From assembly GCA_020025875.1 (NCBI GenBank), contig JAHHRI010000001.1:1-64000 (forward strand): a DNA stretch of 64,000 bases. Direction: 5' to 3'. A program made the translations under genes and the position numbers. Under the pieces are notes generated by a model, which was not told where the DNA came from, did no database searches, and worked only from the letters and a program-made list of their open reading frames with translations. The stretch comes from Alphaproteobacteria bacterium (GTDB lineage: Bacteria > Pseudomonadota > Alphaproteobacteria > RF32 > CAG-239). Position 1 is the first letter of the stretch. The number at the start of each line of letters is the position of its first letter. This document shows positions 35,892 to 45,411 of the stretch, in pieces.

Positions 35892-35923
35892 AAAAAAAGC
35901 TGGCATTTTTCTGCCGGCTTTTT
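35892..35923 (+). terminator. Terminator after the XRE regulator gene
   Basis: AAAAAGC-TGGCA pairs with TGCCG-GCTTTTT across a six-base loop, followed by T residues. It lies between the regulator and metK. Confidence 0.85.
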
Positions 35924-35970
35924 ATTATATCAAAAAACAACAACTTTCAACCAACGGGAAACATCAAACT

Positions 35971-37113
35971 ATGAGCTTTCTTTTTAGCAGCGAGGCCGTT
36001 TCTGCCGGACATCCGGACAAAGTCTGCGACCAAATATCAGATACCCTGCTTGATCTTTTTCTGGCGGCAGACCCCAACGCGCATACCGCCGTTGAAACTT
36101 TGGCAACCACCCGTCAGGTGATTATCTCCGGCGAAACACTCAGTTCTTGCCCGCCTTCTGCCGAAAAAATCGAAGAATCCGTCCGCGCTCTCATTGCAAA
36201 AATCGGCTACCATCAATCGGGGTTCGCCCCCCAAAACGTGCAAATCACCAATCTCACGCACTGCCAGTCGGCAGACATTGCCCAAGGTATCAAAGATTTT
36301 GGCGCCGGCGATCAAGGCATAATGTTCGGCTATGCCAAAAATGAACAAGGCTATGACAACGAATATATGCCTTTGGGTATTTGGCTGGCCAACAAATTGC
36401 TGGCGGAATTGCGGCTTGCGGCGCTACCGGGGCTGGAACCAGACGCCAAATCTCAAATAACCTTGGAATATAACGACAAGCGGCAAGCGGTTGCCGTTCG
36501 TTCGGTGGTTCTTTCCACCCAACACCACGAAAGCCTTTCTCCGGAAAATCTGCGGGAAATGGTCAAACCGGTGATCCGCCAAACAATTCCGCCGATTCTT
36601 TTATCGGAACGTACCGAATATCTGATTAATCCGGCAGGACGTTTTGTCATCGGCGGTCCCAACGGCGACTGCGGTCTAACCGGACGCAAAATCGTTGCCG
36701 ACACATACGGCGGCTATGCGCCGCACGGAGGCGGTGCTTTTTCAGGCAAAGACCCAAGCAAAGTTGACCGTTCCGCCGCCTATATGATGCGCTATTTGGC
36801 AAAAAATATCGTTGCCGCCGGACTAGCCGACGAATGCCTGCTGCAAATATCCTACGCCATTGGCAAAAAAGATCCGTTGTCGTTGTTTATCGACTGCCGC
36901 GGAACGGCCAAAGTCGACGAAAAAGCCTTGCTGAAGAAAATCCCCGAATTGGTCGATCTCACCCCTCGGGGAATAATCAACCGCCTACAGCTCCGCCGCC
37001 CCATATACACACCGACTGCCGCCTATGGGCATTTTGGCCGCCAACCGCAGGCCAACGGAGAATTTTCTTGGGAAAGAACAGATTTATGTAAGGAACTCGC
37101 CTCATGTTTTTAG
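35971..37113 (+). CDS. metK: S-adenosylmethionine synthetase
   Basis: A 380-residue enzyme that makes SAM from methionine and ATP. It has SSEAVSAGHPDKVCDQISD at the start, the GAGDQGIMFGYA motif near 110-121, and the GGGAFSGKDPSKVDRSAAYM loop near 255-274. It is slightly shorter than usual (about 384-390). No SAM riboswitch is visible in the short leader. The stop region overlaps trmB by ten bases. Confidence 0.96.
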   Translation: MSFLFSSEAVSAGHPDKVCDQISDTLLDLFLAADPNAHTAVETLATTRQVIISGETLSSCPPSAEKIEESVRALIAKIGYHQSGFAPQNVQITNLTHCQSADIAQGIKDFGAGDQGIMFGYAKNEQGYDNEYMPLGIWLANKLLAELRLAALPGLEPDAKSQITLEYNDKRQAVAVRSVVLSTQHHESLSPENLREMVKPVIRQTIPPILLSERTEYLINPAGRFVIGGPNGDCGLTGRKIVADTYGGYAPHGGGAFSGKDPSKVDRSAAYMMRYLAKNIVAAGLADECLLQISYAIGKKDPLSLFIDCRGTAKVDEKALLKKIPELVDLTPRGIINRLQLRRPIYTPTAAYGHFGRQPQANGEFSWERTDLCKELASCF

Positions 37114-37817
37114 ATGACAAACCGCATTTTTTCGGGCGCCGCAAAGGGCGTCGCATTCGCAAAGCCAAAACCGCCCTGCTGGAAGAGTTTTTGCCTCAAG
37201 TTACGCTTTCTTTGCAAAATCCGTTCAGTTTTGGCATTGAGCCTAAAAAAATTTGTTTGGAAATAGGCTTCGGAGACGGCACCCATCTGGCAGGTATTGC
37301 CGCCCTTCATCCGGAAAACGGCTATATCGGCGCGGAAGTTTTTCAAAACGGCGTGGCCAACCTGCTCAGCCTGATTACCGGCATTAAAGAAAGTTCGGAA
37401 ATCGGCGAGGATATCCGCCTTTTGCCGGAAAGAAGCGACAACATCCGCATTTACGGCGACGACATAAGACTTTTGTTTCCGCATATACCCGATGCTTCCG
37501 TTGACGAAATATTTTTGCTGTTTCCTGACCCGTGGCCCAAAAAACGCCATGCCGACCGCCGCTTTGTTAATCAGGAAAACCTAAAGCAGCTGGCACGGAT
37601 TTTAAAGATCGGCGGCAAACTGCTGATTGCCACCGATCACCCGATATACAAACGCTGGACATTAAGACAAATGCAACAAACACCTCACTTTCATTGGACG
37701 GCAACCTGCGGCAACGACTGGAAGCGCGAACCCGTCGACTGGGTTAAAACCAAATATCAGCAAAAAGCCCTGCGGGAAGGCAGACGCCCCGTCTTTTTGC
37801 AATATGAAAGAAATTAA
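37104..37817 (+). CDS. trmB: tRNA (guanine-N7-)-methyltransferase
   Basis: A 237-residue SAM-dependent enzyme that methylates G46 in the variable loop of tRNAs. The SAM motif is LEIGFGDGTHLAGIA (about 52-66), and the TrmB signature is LLFPDPWPKKRHADRRFVN near 140-158, followed by ATDHPIY. It overlaps metK by ten bases, so the SAM maker and a SAM user are coupled. Confidence 0.95.
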   Translation: MFLDDKPHFFGRRKGRRIRKAKTALLEEFLPQVTLSLQNPFSFGIEPKKICLEIGFGDGTHLAGIAALHPENGYIGAEVFQNGVANLLSLITGIKESSEIGEDIRLLPERSDNIRIYGDDIRLLFPHIPDASVDEIFLLFPDPWPKKRHADRRFVNQENLKQLARILKIGGKLLIATDHPIYKRWTLRQMQQTPHFHWTATCGNDWKREPVDWVKTKYQQKALREGRRPVFLQYERN

Positions 37818-37914
37818 CCTGCTGAAACATTTGGTAAAGTTTTGTGTTTTTACTTTACAAGCACATCTTTGTAAGCTACCACTATCACATAAACAACTTT
37901 AAGGATACAAATTG

Positions 37915-38715
37915 ATGAGCAACATTCACCCCTCCGCCGTCATTGAAGACGGTGCCCAAATTGCCGACAGTGCCAAAATCGGCCCCTTCTGTTTTATCGG
38001 CGCCAAAGCAAAAATCGGAGAAAACGTCCAACTGATCTCCCATGTCAGCATTATGAACGATACAACCGTCGGGGAAGGCACCATCGTTTTTCCGGGGGCC
38101 GTTTTGGGTGGCGGACCACAAGACCACGGTAACGAATTTCAACCGGAAGCAAAACTCATCATCGGCAAAAACAACATTATCAGAGAACACGTCACCATGC
38201 AGTGCGGCACGCCAAAAGAACACTTTACCACCGTTGTCGGTGATAACGGGATGTTTATGGTCAACAGCCATGTGGCGCACGACTGTGTCGTCGGCAACAA
38301 CGTCATCATGACCAACAACGCCGTTATCGGCGGTCATGTTCATGTTGGTGACGGCGCCATTTTAGGCGGCAACTGTGCCGTTCACCAATTTTGCCGTATC
38401 GGTCGCAAAGCCATGATCGGCGGTATGTCCGGCGTTGCCCGCGACGTCATTCCCTTTGGCATTGTCACCGGAGATCGCGCCAAACTGAGAGGACTAAACC
38501 TTATAGGTCTAAAGCGCAGCGGCTTTTCTCCCGTCGAAGTCAAAGCCATGACTCGCGCCTATATGTACATTTTCAAATCCTCCGAAGGCAATTTTGAAAG
38601 CCGCCTGAACAATGCCCACGAAAAATACAAAAACGATGCCCTGATTATGGAAATGGTAGGGTTTATTGACGACGCCTTAAAAGGTCGTCGCAATATCATG
38701 ACGGCGGAAGCCTAA
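37915..38715 (+). CDS. lpxA: UDP-N-acetylglucosamine acyltransferase
   Basis: A 266-residue trimeric enzyme that adds a 3-hydroxyacyl chain to UDP-GlcNAc, the first step of lipid A synthesis. Hexapeptide repeats of a left-handed beta helix fill residues 1-185, the catalytic H lies in SHVAHDCVVGNN, and a helical C-terminal domain follows. ATG at 37915 has AAGGA nine bases upstream. lpxD and fabZ, its usual upstream partners, are absent here. Its stop overlaps the lpxI start by one base. Confidence 0.95.
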   Translation: MSNIHPSAVIEDGAQIADSAKIGPFCFIGAKAKIGENVQLISHVSIMNDTTVGEGTIVFPGAVLGGGPQDHGNEFQPEAKLIIGKNNIIREHVTMQCGTPKEHFTTVVGDNGMFMVNSHVAHDCVVGNNVIMTNNAVIGGHVHVGDGAILGGNCAVHQFCRIGRKAMIGGMSGVARDVIPFGIVTGDRAKLRGLNLIGLKRSGFSPVEVKAMTRAYMYIFKSSEGNFESRLNNAHEKYKNDALIMEMVGFIDDALKGRRNIMTAEA

Positions 38716-39560
38716 TGGAAAACAAAAAGAAAAAACTGGGGATTATCGCAGGGGGAGGAACGCTCCCCCGCAGTCTGATCGAACATTGCCAAAACAGCGG
38801 ACGTGACTATTTTGCCATTGCCATCGAAGGAAATGCCGATCCGAGTCTTTTTACCGCAGACATTCCCCATATATGGATTCGTATTGGGCAAGCCGGCAGC
38901 GGCTTTAAACGTTTCCGCGATGAAAAAGTGGAAGAAGTGGTCATGATCGGCACCATTCGCCGCCCCGGATTCAAAGAACTGATCCCCGATATGCGCACCA
39001 CTGCCTTTTTTGCCAAAGTGGGCGCCAAGGCTCTCGGCGACGACGGCATTTTACGCGCCCTGATCAAAGAAATCGAAAGCGAAAATATGCGGGTTGTCGG
39101 CATTCACGAAGTGATGAACAATATTTTGGTCAAACCCGGTGTGCTTGGCAAATACAAACCGGGGAAAGATGATCTTGTCGACATCAAACGAGGCATACAG
39201 ACAGCCTATGAACTCGGCAAGCTGGATATCGGACAAGCCGTGATCATTCAGCAGGGGTTGGTGCTGGGCGTAGAAGCTATCGAAGGCACCGACGAACTCA
39301 TTAAACGCTGTGCCGACTATAAGCGAAAAGGCAGCGGCGGCGTGTTGGTCAAGCTCCGCAAACCTCAACAAGATATGCGGATAGATCTGCCGACAATCGG
39401 CACCCGCACCATCGAAAACGCCAAAGCCTGCGGCTTAAACGGGCTGGCGGTTCATGCCGGCAACACGCTGATTGTCGATGAGCAAGACGTTATCAAAGCC
39501 GCCGACAAAGCCGGACTGTTTTTAGTCGGCATTGAACCGGGAGACTATCTTGAACCATAA
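38715..39560 (+). CDS. lpxI: UDP-2,3-diacylglucosamine pyrophosphatase LpxI
   Basis: A 281-residue enzyme that cuts UDP-2,3-diacylglucosamine to lipid X, the alphaproteobacterial replacement for LpxH. The family (DUF1009) pattern is present: KLGIIAGGGTLPRSL at the start, GTIRRPGFKELIPD near 80, and the C-terminal PTIGTRTIENAKACGLNGLAVHAG. It lies between lpxA and lpxB, the order expected for this route. Confidence 0.95.
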   Translation: MENKKKKLGIIAGGGTLPRSLIEHCQNSGRDYFAIAIEGNADPSLFTADIPHIWIRIGQAGSGFKRFRDEKVEEVVMIGTIRRPGFKELIPDMRTTAFFAKVGAKALGDDGILRALIKEIESENMRVVGIHEVMNNILVKPGVLGKYKPGKDDLVDIKRGIQTAYELGKLDIGQAVIIQQGLVLGVEAIEGTDELIKRCADYKRKGSGGVLVKLRKPQQDMRIDLPTIGTRTIENAKACGLNGLAVHAGNTLIVDEQDVIKAADKAGLFLVGIEPGDYLEP

Positions 39561-40722
39561 CCTAAAAATTTATCTGATTGCCGGCGAGCCTTCGGGTGAC
39601 GCCCTCGGCGCACGACTGATGCGCGCGCTTAAAGACAAAACAAATGGTCATGTCGAATTTTTCGGCATTGGCGGCGACACTATGGAAAAAGAAGGGCTGA
39701 AATCTCTGTTTGACATTTCCGAGTTAGCCATTATGGGGCTATGCGAAGTGATCCCGAGCATTCCCAGAGTTTTAAAACGGATTCGTCAAACCGTTGACGA
39801 CATTATCCGCCTTCGTCCAGATGTGGTTATCTCCATCGACAGCTGGAGTTTCGGCAGTCGGGTACAGAAAAAACTGCGCGCGTTAAAAACGGGTATTCCC
39901 CAAATTCACTATGTGGCTCCGCAGGTATGGGCATGGAAGAAAAAAAGAGCAAGAACCATGCACAAATATGTCGACCGCCTGCTTACCCTGCTCCCGCAAG
40001 AACCGAAATATTTTATTCCCTACGGTATGAAAACGGATTTTGTCGGACACCCCGTCATTGAAAGTCCGGTCATTAATGGCGACGGGAAAACCTTTCGCCG
40101 CAAATACGGAATTGATGAAAAGCAAAAAATCATCTGCCTGCTGCCGGGGTCTCGTCATAATGAAGTATCTCGCCTATTACCGGTTTTTCTGGAAGCGGCA
40201 CAAATGCTGCAACAACAGTATACAGATCTGTTTTTCATTATTCCGACAGTTAAAACCGTGGCGGAACGGGTAAAAAATATGCTCAAAAATTCGACATTAC
40301 CGATTCTGATGGTAGAAGGAGAAGAAGATAGACACAATGCCATGAGCGCCGCCACCGCAGCCGTTGCCGCATCGGGCACCGTTGCCTTAGAACTGGCAAT
40401 CGCCGACGTACCGCATATTATCGGCTATAAAGTTGCTCCGCTGACGGCTGCACTGGTCAAACATTTTCTGCATATCCAGTTTGTCAACCTGTCCAACATC
40501 TTGCTCGGACGGGAAATTGTCCCCGAACTGTTGCAGGAGCGTTGCGTTGCCGCCAACATCGTCCTTTATCTCAACCGCTTTCTAAAACAAGACAGTTTCT
40601 ACCGCTACCAGAAAGAAGGTTTTCGAAAAGTGCGCACCATTCTCGGACTGGGCAGACAAAAACCAAGCGAAAATGCCGCCGACATCATCTTAAACATGAT
40701 TAAGAATCAGTCGGATTCATAG
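39550..40722 (+). CDS. lpxB: Lipid A disaccharide synthase
   Basis: A 390-residue glycosyltransferase that joins lipid X and UDP-2,3-diacylglucosamine into the lipid A disaccharide. Landmarks are IYLIAGEPSGDALGARLM at the start, HYVAPQVWAWKKKR near 118-131, ICLLPGSRHNEVSRL near 195-209, and the ASGTVALELAI motif near 275. The most likely start is a TTG at 39550, with GGGAG six bases upstream, overlapping lpxI by 11 bases; an upstream TTG at 39532 lies before the binding site. Confidence 0.94.
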   Translation: MNHNLKIYLIAGEPSGDALGARLMRALKDKTNGHVEFFGIGGDTMEKEGLKSLFDISELAIMGLCEVIPSIPRVLKRIRQTVDDIIRLRPDVVISIDSWSFGSRVQKKLRALKTGIPQIHYVAPQVWAWKKKRARTMHKYVDRLLTLLPQEPKYFIPYGMKTDFVGHPVIESPVINGDGKTFRRKYGIDEKQKIICLLPGSRHNEVSRLLPVFLEAAQMLQQQYTDLFFIIPTVKTVAERVKNMLKNSTLPILMVEGEEDRHNAMSAATAAVAASGTVALELAIADVPHIIGYKVAPLTAALVKHFLHIQFVNLSNILLGREIVPELLQERCVAANIVLYLNRFLKQDSFYRYQKEGFRKVRTILGLGRQKPSENAADIILNMIKNQSDS

Positions 40723-40796
40723 CTCAATATTTTGACAAGGGACACCACCTAGTCGGGAAACACCCGAAAGAATAGAAGAACTGATACTAAAAAGCA

Positions 40797-41327
40797 TTAC
40801 TCGTTGTTTGGACGATGTTCTCGCTCACGGTTACTCTCGTCAACCGCCTCTTCGATCCGCGCTTTAATCTGCAACGGATTGTCCACGTCAAAAAACTCCA
40901 CCTTGGCACTGCCCGTTCCGGAAAAAAGAATATTGCCGAAACCAAACAAGCGTCCCCAAAAAGTTTGCTTCACTTGGATGGATTCAATCCGCTCCACTTT
41001 AATTTCTTCCGTCTTGATTGAAATGATACCGCTTTTATACACCACCCGCCGACTGGTGCAGACCATCTCCGTCAGATGGAGAGATAAATACAAAAGAAAG
41101 GGATAAATACCGACAATGGCAGACAAAACCAGCAAAGCAATCGCCATCTCCGTCTGCTTGTCCAAGTAAGAAGTGAAAGCTAGCGAAAAAGACACCATGG
41201 AAACAACTCCGAGCGTGGCAAACATAAAATAAAACCACAACCACTTAACCCAATGATATTTGGCTTCAACCTTAATTGTCTCGTCTTTTGTCATTGTTCC
41301 TTTGACATAGGCATTTTGACTGAACAT
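40797..41327 (-). CDS. bPH2 (DUF304) domain membrane protein
   Basis: A 176-residue protein with two transmembrane helices (about 30-55 and 63-85) followed by a bacterial PH-like domain: SRRVVYKSGIISIKTEEIKVERIESIQVKQTFWGRLFGFGNILFSGTG is the typical DUF304 run, starting near 92. Its function is unknown. It starts one base after the trkH stop, with GGAGGAG inside the trkH end, so it is translationally coupled to the potassium channel gene. Confidence 0.85.
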   Translation of the reverse strand: MFSQNAYVKGTMTKDETIKVEAKYHWVKWLWFYFMFATLGVVSMVSFSLAFTSYLDKQTEMAIALLVLSAIVGIYPFLLYLSLHLTEMVCTSRRVVYKSGIISIKTEEIKVERIESIQVKQTFWGRLFGFGNILFSGTGSAKVEFFDVDNPLQIKARIEEAVDESNREREHRPNNE

Positions 41328-41328
41328 A

Positions 41329-42774
41329 TTATCTCCTCCAGAAATTTCTGGTAAAGACCACCAGAACAGTTAAAACTTCCAAACGTCCGAGCAGCATGGT
41401 AGCGCTCAACACGTTTTTTTGCACGCCGGACATCCAAGCGCAATTACCGTCAGGACCGATAGATGCCACCACCCCCGGACCGGAGTTGGTTATACAAGCC
41501 ACGACGGCGCTGAATGCGGTTGCAAAATCCATCCCCGACAAGGCAAGCAACAGCGTCGAAAATATAATTGTTGCAAAAAAAGCCCCAACCATGACCAACA
41601 CCGACGAAACGGCAGCCGATGAAATGGTGTATTGTTTGACCTTCATCGGCACCACCCGATTGGGATCAACCGCCGTTTCTAAAGATTGCCGCAAATAGGA
41701 CCCAACCACTTGCCAACGGAATATCTTGACAGATCCCGAAGTGGACCCCGTACAACCGCCGGTCATTGCAAAAATGATAAACAGTGTCTGAAATTCCACC
41801 CCCCAAGCCAGATAATTGACAGATGTCAATCCGGTAGTTGTCACGATTGAAATGATATTAAACGAGGTATAACGAAGTGCCGTCCAAAAATCGCCGTAAA
41901 CATCGTTGTAAACCAGCCACAGCGAACTGCCGACGATATAAACAAACAGCACTTTCAAAAAACTGACCACCTGTTCGGTGCGCAGCGACTGCCGGAATTT
42001 GTTTTGCAACAACACAATGTAAAAAGTCATCGGCAAAGCGCCGATAACCATAAAGATGGATATAACAACTTCTATGTCCACGTTGTCATAAAACAAAATA
42101 GATTTGTTTTTAGTGGAAAAACCGGCGGTTGAGATTGTGGACATGGCATGATTGATGGCGTCAAACCAGTTCATTCCCGCCCAGTAGAGGCATATGGCGC
42201 ACAAACCGCACAAAAAGAAATAAACCCAAAAAATGCGTTTGGCAATATAGTGAAATTTCGGCATAAATTTATCATTAAAATCCGAACTTTCTCGCTGAAA
42301 CATCTGCATTCCGCCGATTCCCAGAAACGGGAGCAAGGCCACTGCAAACATAACAATCCCCGCCCCGCCCATGGCCGTCAGCATCGACCGCCAAAGCAAA
42401 ATGGCATTCGGCTGCGCCTCAATGTTGTTCAAAATTGTTGCGCCTGTCGTAGACAAACCGGAAACCGCCTCAAACAAAGCATCATAAAAATGATCGGTGC
42501 TGCCGTACAGCATAAACGGCACCGCCGCCAACAGCGACATAACAATCCAACTGGTTGTCGTCAGCAAATATCCCTGACGAATACTGATGTTTTCAACCGG
42601 CGCGCGATTGGAAAGAAACAGCGAAAGCCCGATAAAAAGGCAAAAAAGGGACGAACTGAGAAACGGCGACCAAGACGCAGAAGTATCATAAATATCATAA
42701 CCGGCGACAATCAGCATGGCAGCCCCCAAAATGCTGATAAAATAGCCGTTAATCATCAGGACAATCTGCCACAT
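41329..42774 (-). CDS. trkH: TrkH-family potassium uptake protein
   Basis: A 481-residue inner-membrane protein that forms the K+ pore of the Trk system. About ten transmembrane helices and four pore loops are seen. Selectivity segments are SGLSTTGATI near 105, STAGFSTKN near 218, TTTGLTS near 315 and ITNSGPGV near 440; the intracellular TGGCTGSTSGSVK gate loop lies near 340. No trkA is nearby, so its regulatory ring subunit must lie elsewhere. It heads a pair with the PH-domain protein. Confidence 0.93.
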   Translation of the reverse strand: MWQIVLMINGYFISILGAAMLIVAGYDIYDTSASWSPFLSSSLFCLFIGLSLFLSNRAPVENISIRQGYLLTTTSWIVMSLLAAVPFMLYGSTDHFYDALFEAVSGLSTTGATILNNIEAQPNAILLWRSMLTAMGGAGIVMFAVALLPFLGIGGMQMFQRESSDFNDKFMPKFHYIAKRIFWVYFFLCGLCAICLYWAGMNWFDAINHAMSTISTAGFSTKNKSILFYDNVDIEVVISIFMVIGALPMTFYIVLLQNKFRQSLRTEQVVSFLKVLFVYIVGSSLWLVYNDVYGDFWTALRYTSFNIISIVTTTGLTSVNYLAWGVEFQTLFIIFAMTGGCTGSTSGSVKIFRWQVVGSYLRQSLETAVDPNRVVPMKVKQYTISSAAVSSVLVMVGAFFATIIFSTLLLALSGMDFATAFSAVVACITNSGPGVVASIGPDGNCAWMSGVQKNVLSATMLLGRLEVLTVLVVFTRNFWRR

Positions 42775-42788
42775 AATCCGCTGTTTCC

Positions 42789-43670
42789 TTATTGTAAAGC
42801 CACGCGATCGGAAAAGCCGCGTTCAACCAAAACCTTATTAATACTCACGCCGTTAACAAAACATTCTCCGGTCGCGACATTGTCTGCCGTATAAGCCAAA
42901 ATCCGGCAACTGACGATTTCGCCTTTCAGCGCGTCACGCAAAAATACGGCGGCTTTCACCCCTCGCGAGCTTCGCGGGTTGGAATAAATGCCGTAAAGAA
43001 ACATATATCTGCCACCCACTTCCATTTCGTTGGCATTATAAATTTTAACTTCTCCCGAAATTTCCTCCGGTTCATCGACATAACGCAAAACGTCGCCCTC
43101 TTCCTCGGAAACTTTTTTAACAATCACCGGTTTATTTTCAAACAACAACTCTTTGTTTTCCGAGGGCTGTTCGACAGAGGTGTCCGCAACCGGTGCGCCC
43201 ACTTCTTCGTTAACCGGCATTTGCGGCACCGCCGGCGTCAATGCCACCACGTCACCGGCCTCTTCAGCCAAAATATCCACCCGTTGCGGGCGGGCTCCGG
43301 AAGCGGCCTTAAACATTTGCCGCCGAGTTTCTTTGTAGCTCGGCGCCACTTCCACCAACCGATCGGTTCCTTTGCCGGGCTTTGACGCCAATACGGGGAT
43401 ATCGTTAATCAGCTCAGACAGACGGTCGGAAAACTTAGTCAAATCCATATCTTTGCTACGTATTTTTTCCAGATACCAGCGGTGCACTTCCGTCGGTTGC
43501 GCTCCGTAATACAGCGGAACACAATATGCTGCTGCCACAAGCAAAATCAGCACCGGATAAACCGGTTTGCGAAACGGATAAGTAAAAAATGACACCGTCT
43601 TATGAACAACCGCTCCCCAGCCGCTTGGCGAACGCAGGTCGTTGTCCTCTCGTTTTTTTAAGAAAAACAT
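42789..43670 (-). CDS. Membrane-anchored SNase-like protein
   Basis: A 293-residue protein with one N-terminal helix (about 38-56), a long Pro/Glu/Val-rich periplasmic linker, and a C-terminal OB-fold domain (about 205-293). That domain resembles the staphylococcal nuclease family: AAVFLRDALKGEIVSCRIL then GECFVNGVSINKVLVERGFS. The catalytic arginine pattern YGR is missing (TADNVATGEC), so nuclease activity is doubtful. The start follows GGGG. It lies between the DHH operon and trkH and may be transcribed with trkH (14-base gap). Confidence 0.65.
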   Translation of the reverse strand: MFFLKKREDNDLRSPSGWGAVVHKTVSFFTYPFRKPVYPVLILLVAAAYCVPLYYGAQPTEVHRWYLEKIRSKDMDLTKFSDRLSELINDIPVLASKPGKGTDRLVEVAPSYKETRRQMFKAASGARPQRVDILAEEAGDVVALTPAVPQMPVNEEVGAPVADTSVEQPSENKELLFENKPVIVKKVSEEEGDVLRYVDEPEEISGEVKIYNANEMEVGGRYMFLYGIYSNPRSSRGVKAAVFLRDALKGEIVSCRILAYTADNVATGECFVNGVSINKVLVERGFSDRVALQ

Positions 43671-43745
43671 AGCTTTCCCCTATGGTTAAATCCTTTAGCT
43701 TTTAAGCTAAACGGTAAGCGGATAAAATTCAAGCAAAAAGGACGA

Positions 43746-44603
43746 CTAGTACACGGCTTTAACGATAAAGTCCGGCAGTTCGGGCAAGGCAGATGCGCCG
43801 GCCGCCCCTTTATGCCCGCCGCCGCCGAACCGAGCCGCAATTTTAGAAACGTCCACATCTTTTTTGGCAGAATAAAAAGAAAGATTCCAACGGCGGTTTT
43901 TATTCATATAAAAATTGATCATCACGTCATAATCGCCGATACGGTCAAAAGTATCAAAAAAAGTGGAACGCCCTTGCGGCATATTGGCACAAATGCACTT
44001 TAACCCGTCAATTTCCGCTTCAAACGCCATACTGCGCACCAAATGATGGTTGCGTGCATTAATCCAAGCCACAATCCGCTCCCCTTGTGCTATCATTTGC
44101 TCCACGTCGAGCCGACCGGCAAACAGTTTTGTCCACACCGGATCCTGAGGCCGATTCTGCCCAAGCGACTGCATGGCATATTCAAACGGCTGCACCCGCC
44201 GATCGCTTAAATCAAAAATATCGTGCTTGGCCAACAAAGCGACTCCGAGCGGCAACGGACGCTCCGGATAATAATATTCCCACGACAGCTCAATCGCCGC
44301 CGTGCCAATCCGCCGAAGCCCTTTAATCGGTTCCGCTCCGGCATCCAATTTCATTTCATATTCCTTGATCACCGAAGCATGATGATCAATCCAAGTAAAA
44401 TCTTTTCTTTTGCTTAGATCAAACATATAGTCGACCGGCAGGGCAAAATCGCACACAACAATCATCTCATGACGTTCAATTTCATCATAGGGAATGTCCA
44501 TATCATGGTTTAACCCCAACAATTCAATCTCCGGATACACACTTTTAACAATGGCTCCGGATCCCTTTCCGTCATGATCGGCAATATGATATATACACAG
44601 CAT
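43746..44603 (-). CDS. DHH-family phosphoesterase
   Basis: A 285-residue protein with the metal motifs of DHH/DHHA1 phosphoesterases: HIADHDGKGSGAI near 6-18, VVCDFALP near 50, the WIDHHASV motif near 71-78, and the C-terminal FGGGGHKGAAGA of DHHA1. Such enzymes hydrolyse nanoRNA, pAp or cyclic dinucleotides; the substrate cannot be assigned. The ATG at 44603 follows GAGGAG. It is the last gene of the rlpA-to-DHH operon, 16 bases after the MBL gene. Confidence 0.85.
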   Translation of the reverse strand: MLCIYHIADHDGKGSGAIVKSVYPEIELLGLNHDMDIPYDEIERHEMIVVCDFALPVDYMFDLSKRKDFTWIDHHASVIKEYEMKLDAGAEPIKGLRRIGTAAIELSWEYYYPERPLPLGVALLAKHDIFDLSDRRVQPFEYAMQSLGQNRPQDPVWTKLFAGRLDVEQMIAQGERIVAWINARNHHLVRSMAFEAEIDGLKCICANMPQGRSTFFDTFDRIGDYDVMINFYMNKNRRWNLSFYSAKKDVDVSKIAARFGGGGHKGAAGASALPELPDFIVKAVY

Positions 44604-44619
44604 TTTTCTTCTCCTCACA

Positions 44620-45411
44620 CTAAAAAAACAGCGTCATTCCGTCAAAGGCAGGGGCAACATTTTCCGGCGTCATCCGATTAATCTGCTCAAAATCGCATTC
44701 CACGGCCATATGATTAATCACTGCCCGTTGCGGAGCAATCCGCTTAATATCGCGCATAATTTCTTCAAAACCGGCATGATACTTGCCACCCTCCACCGTT
44801 GTCAACGGCACCACCATCACTTTCACCGGTTGGCGGATATAGGCAAAAGCTTCTTCCTCAATTTCTCGATAATCTGCAATATAAACCATCTCCCCGTCAT
44901 TAAAAACATATCCTGTCGTTGGCATATTGTGCCCTTTCAGCCGGATCGGCGTCACTTTCAGCTCATTGTTGATCATAAACGACTGATAATGTTTGATCGG
45001 GTTGGCAATCAGGCTTGGGCAGCTACTGATATTGTTGGTATGTTCACGGGTGGCCAGCAGATAGGAAAAACGATTTTTTATTTCTTGCACAATCTCATCG
45101 GCGGCATAAAAATCGAGACTGGTTCCCACGGCCCGATTAATTTCCCGCAACTCATCTATGCCGTGCAGATGGTCGGCATGCGCATGGGTGTAGACAATGC
45201 CGTCCAAGCGACGGATATCGGCATTGAGCAGCTGCATTCGAAGATCGGGGGAGGTGTCGATTAAAATCCGCGTATGCGCATACTCCAAACACGAGGTGGT
45301 CCGACTGCGGCAGTTTTTTCCGTTGGTCGGATCGCATACCCCCCAACCGCAGGTAACGGAAGGCACACCGGGGGCGGCACCACTGCCGAGAATTGTCAGT
45401 TTATAGGTCAA
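44620..45411 (-). CDS. MBL-fold metallo-hydrolase, PhnP-like
   Basis: A 263-residue metallo-beta-lactamase-fold hydrolase. The metal motif THAHADHLHGIDEL lies near 75-88. ILGSGAAPGVPSV at the start and the Cys-bearing GWGVCDPTNGKNCRSRTT are typical of the PhnP-like phosphodiesterase group that follows tatD in alphaproteobacteria. It starts at a TTG that overlaps the tatD stop as TTGA. The substrate is unknown, possibly a cyclic phosphate. Confidence 0.88.
   Translation of the reverse strand: MTYKLTILGSGAAPGVPSVTCGWGVCDPTNGKNCRSRTTSCLEYAHTRILIDTSPDLRMQLLNADIRRLDGIVYTHAHADHLHGIDELREINRAVGTSLDFYAADEIVQEIKNRFSYLLATREHTNNISSCPSLIANPIKHYQSFMINNELKVTPIRLKGHNMPTTGYVFNDGEMVYIADYREIEEEAFAYIRQPVKVMVVPLTTVEGGKYHAGFEEIMRDIKRIAPQRAVINHMAVECDFEQINRMTPENVAPAFDGMTLFF

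Noticed and set aside
35872..35970. SAM riboswitch before metK
   Set aside because: The leader is under 100 bases, half of it a terminator hairpin of the previous gene; I see no SAM-II or SAM-V type pseudoknot pattern.
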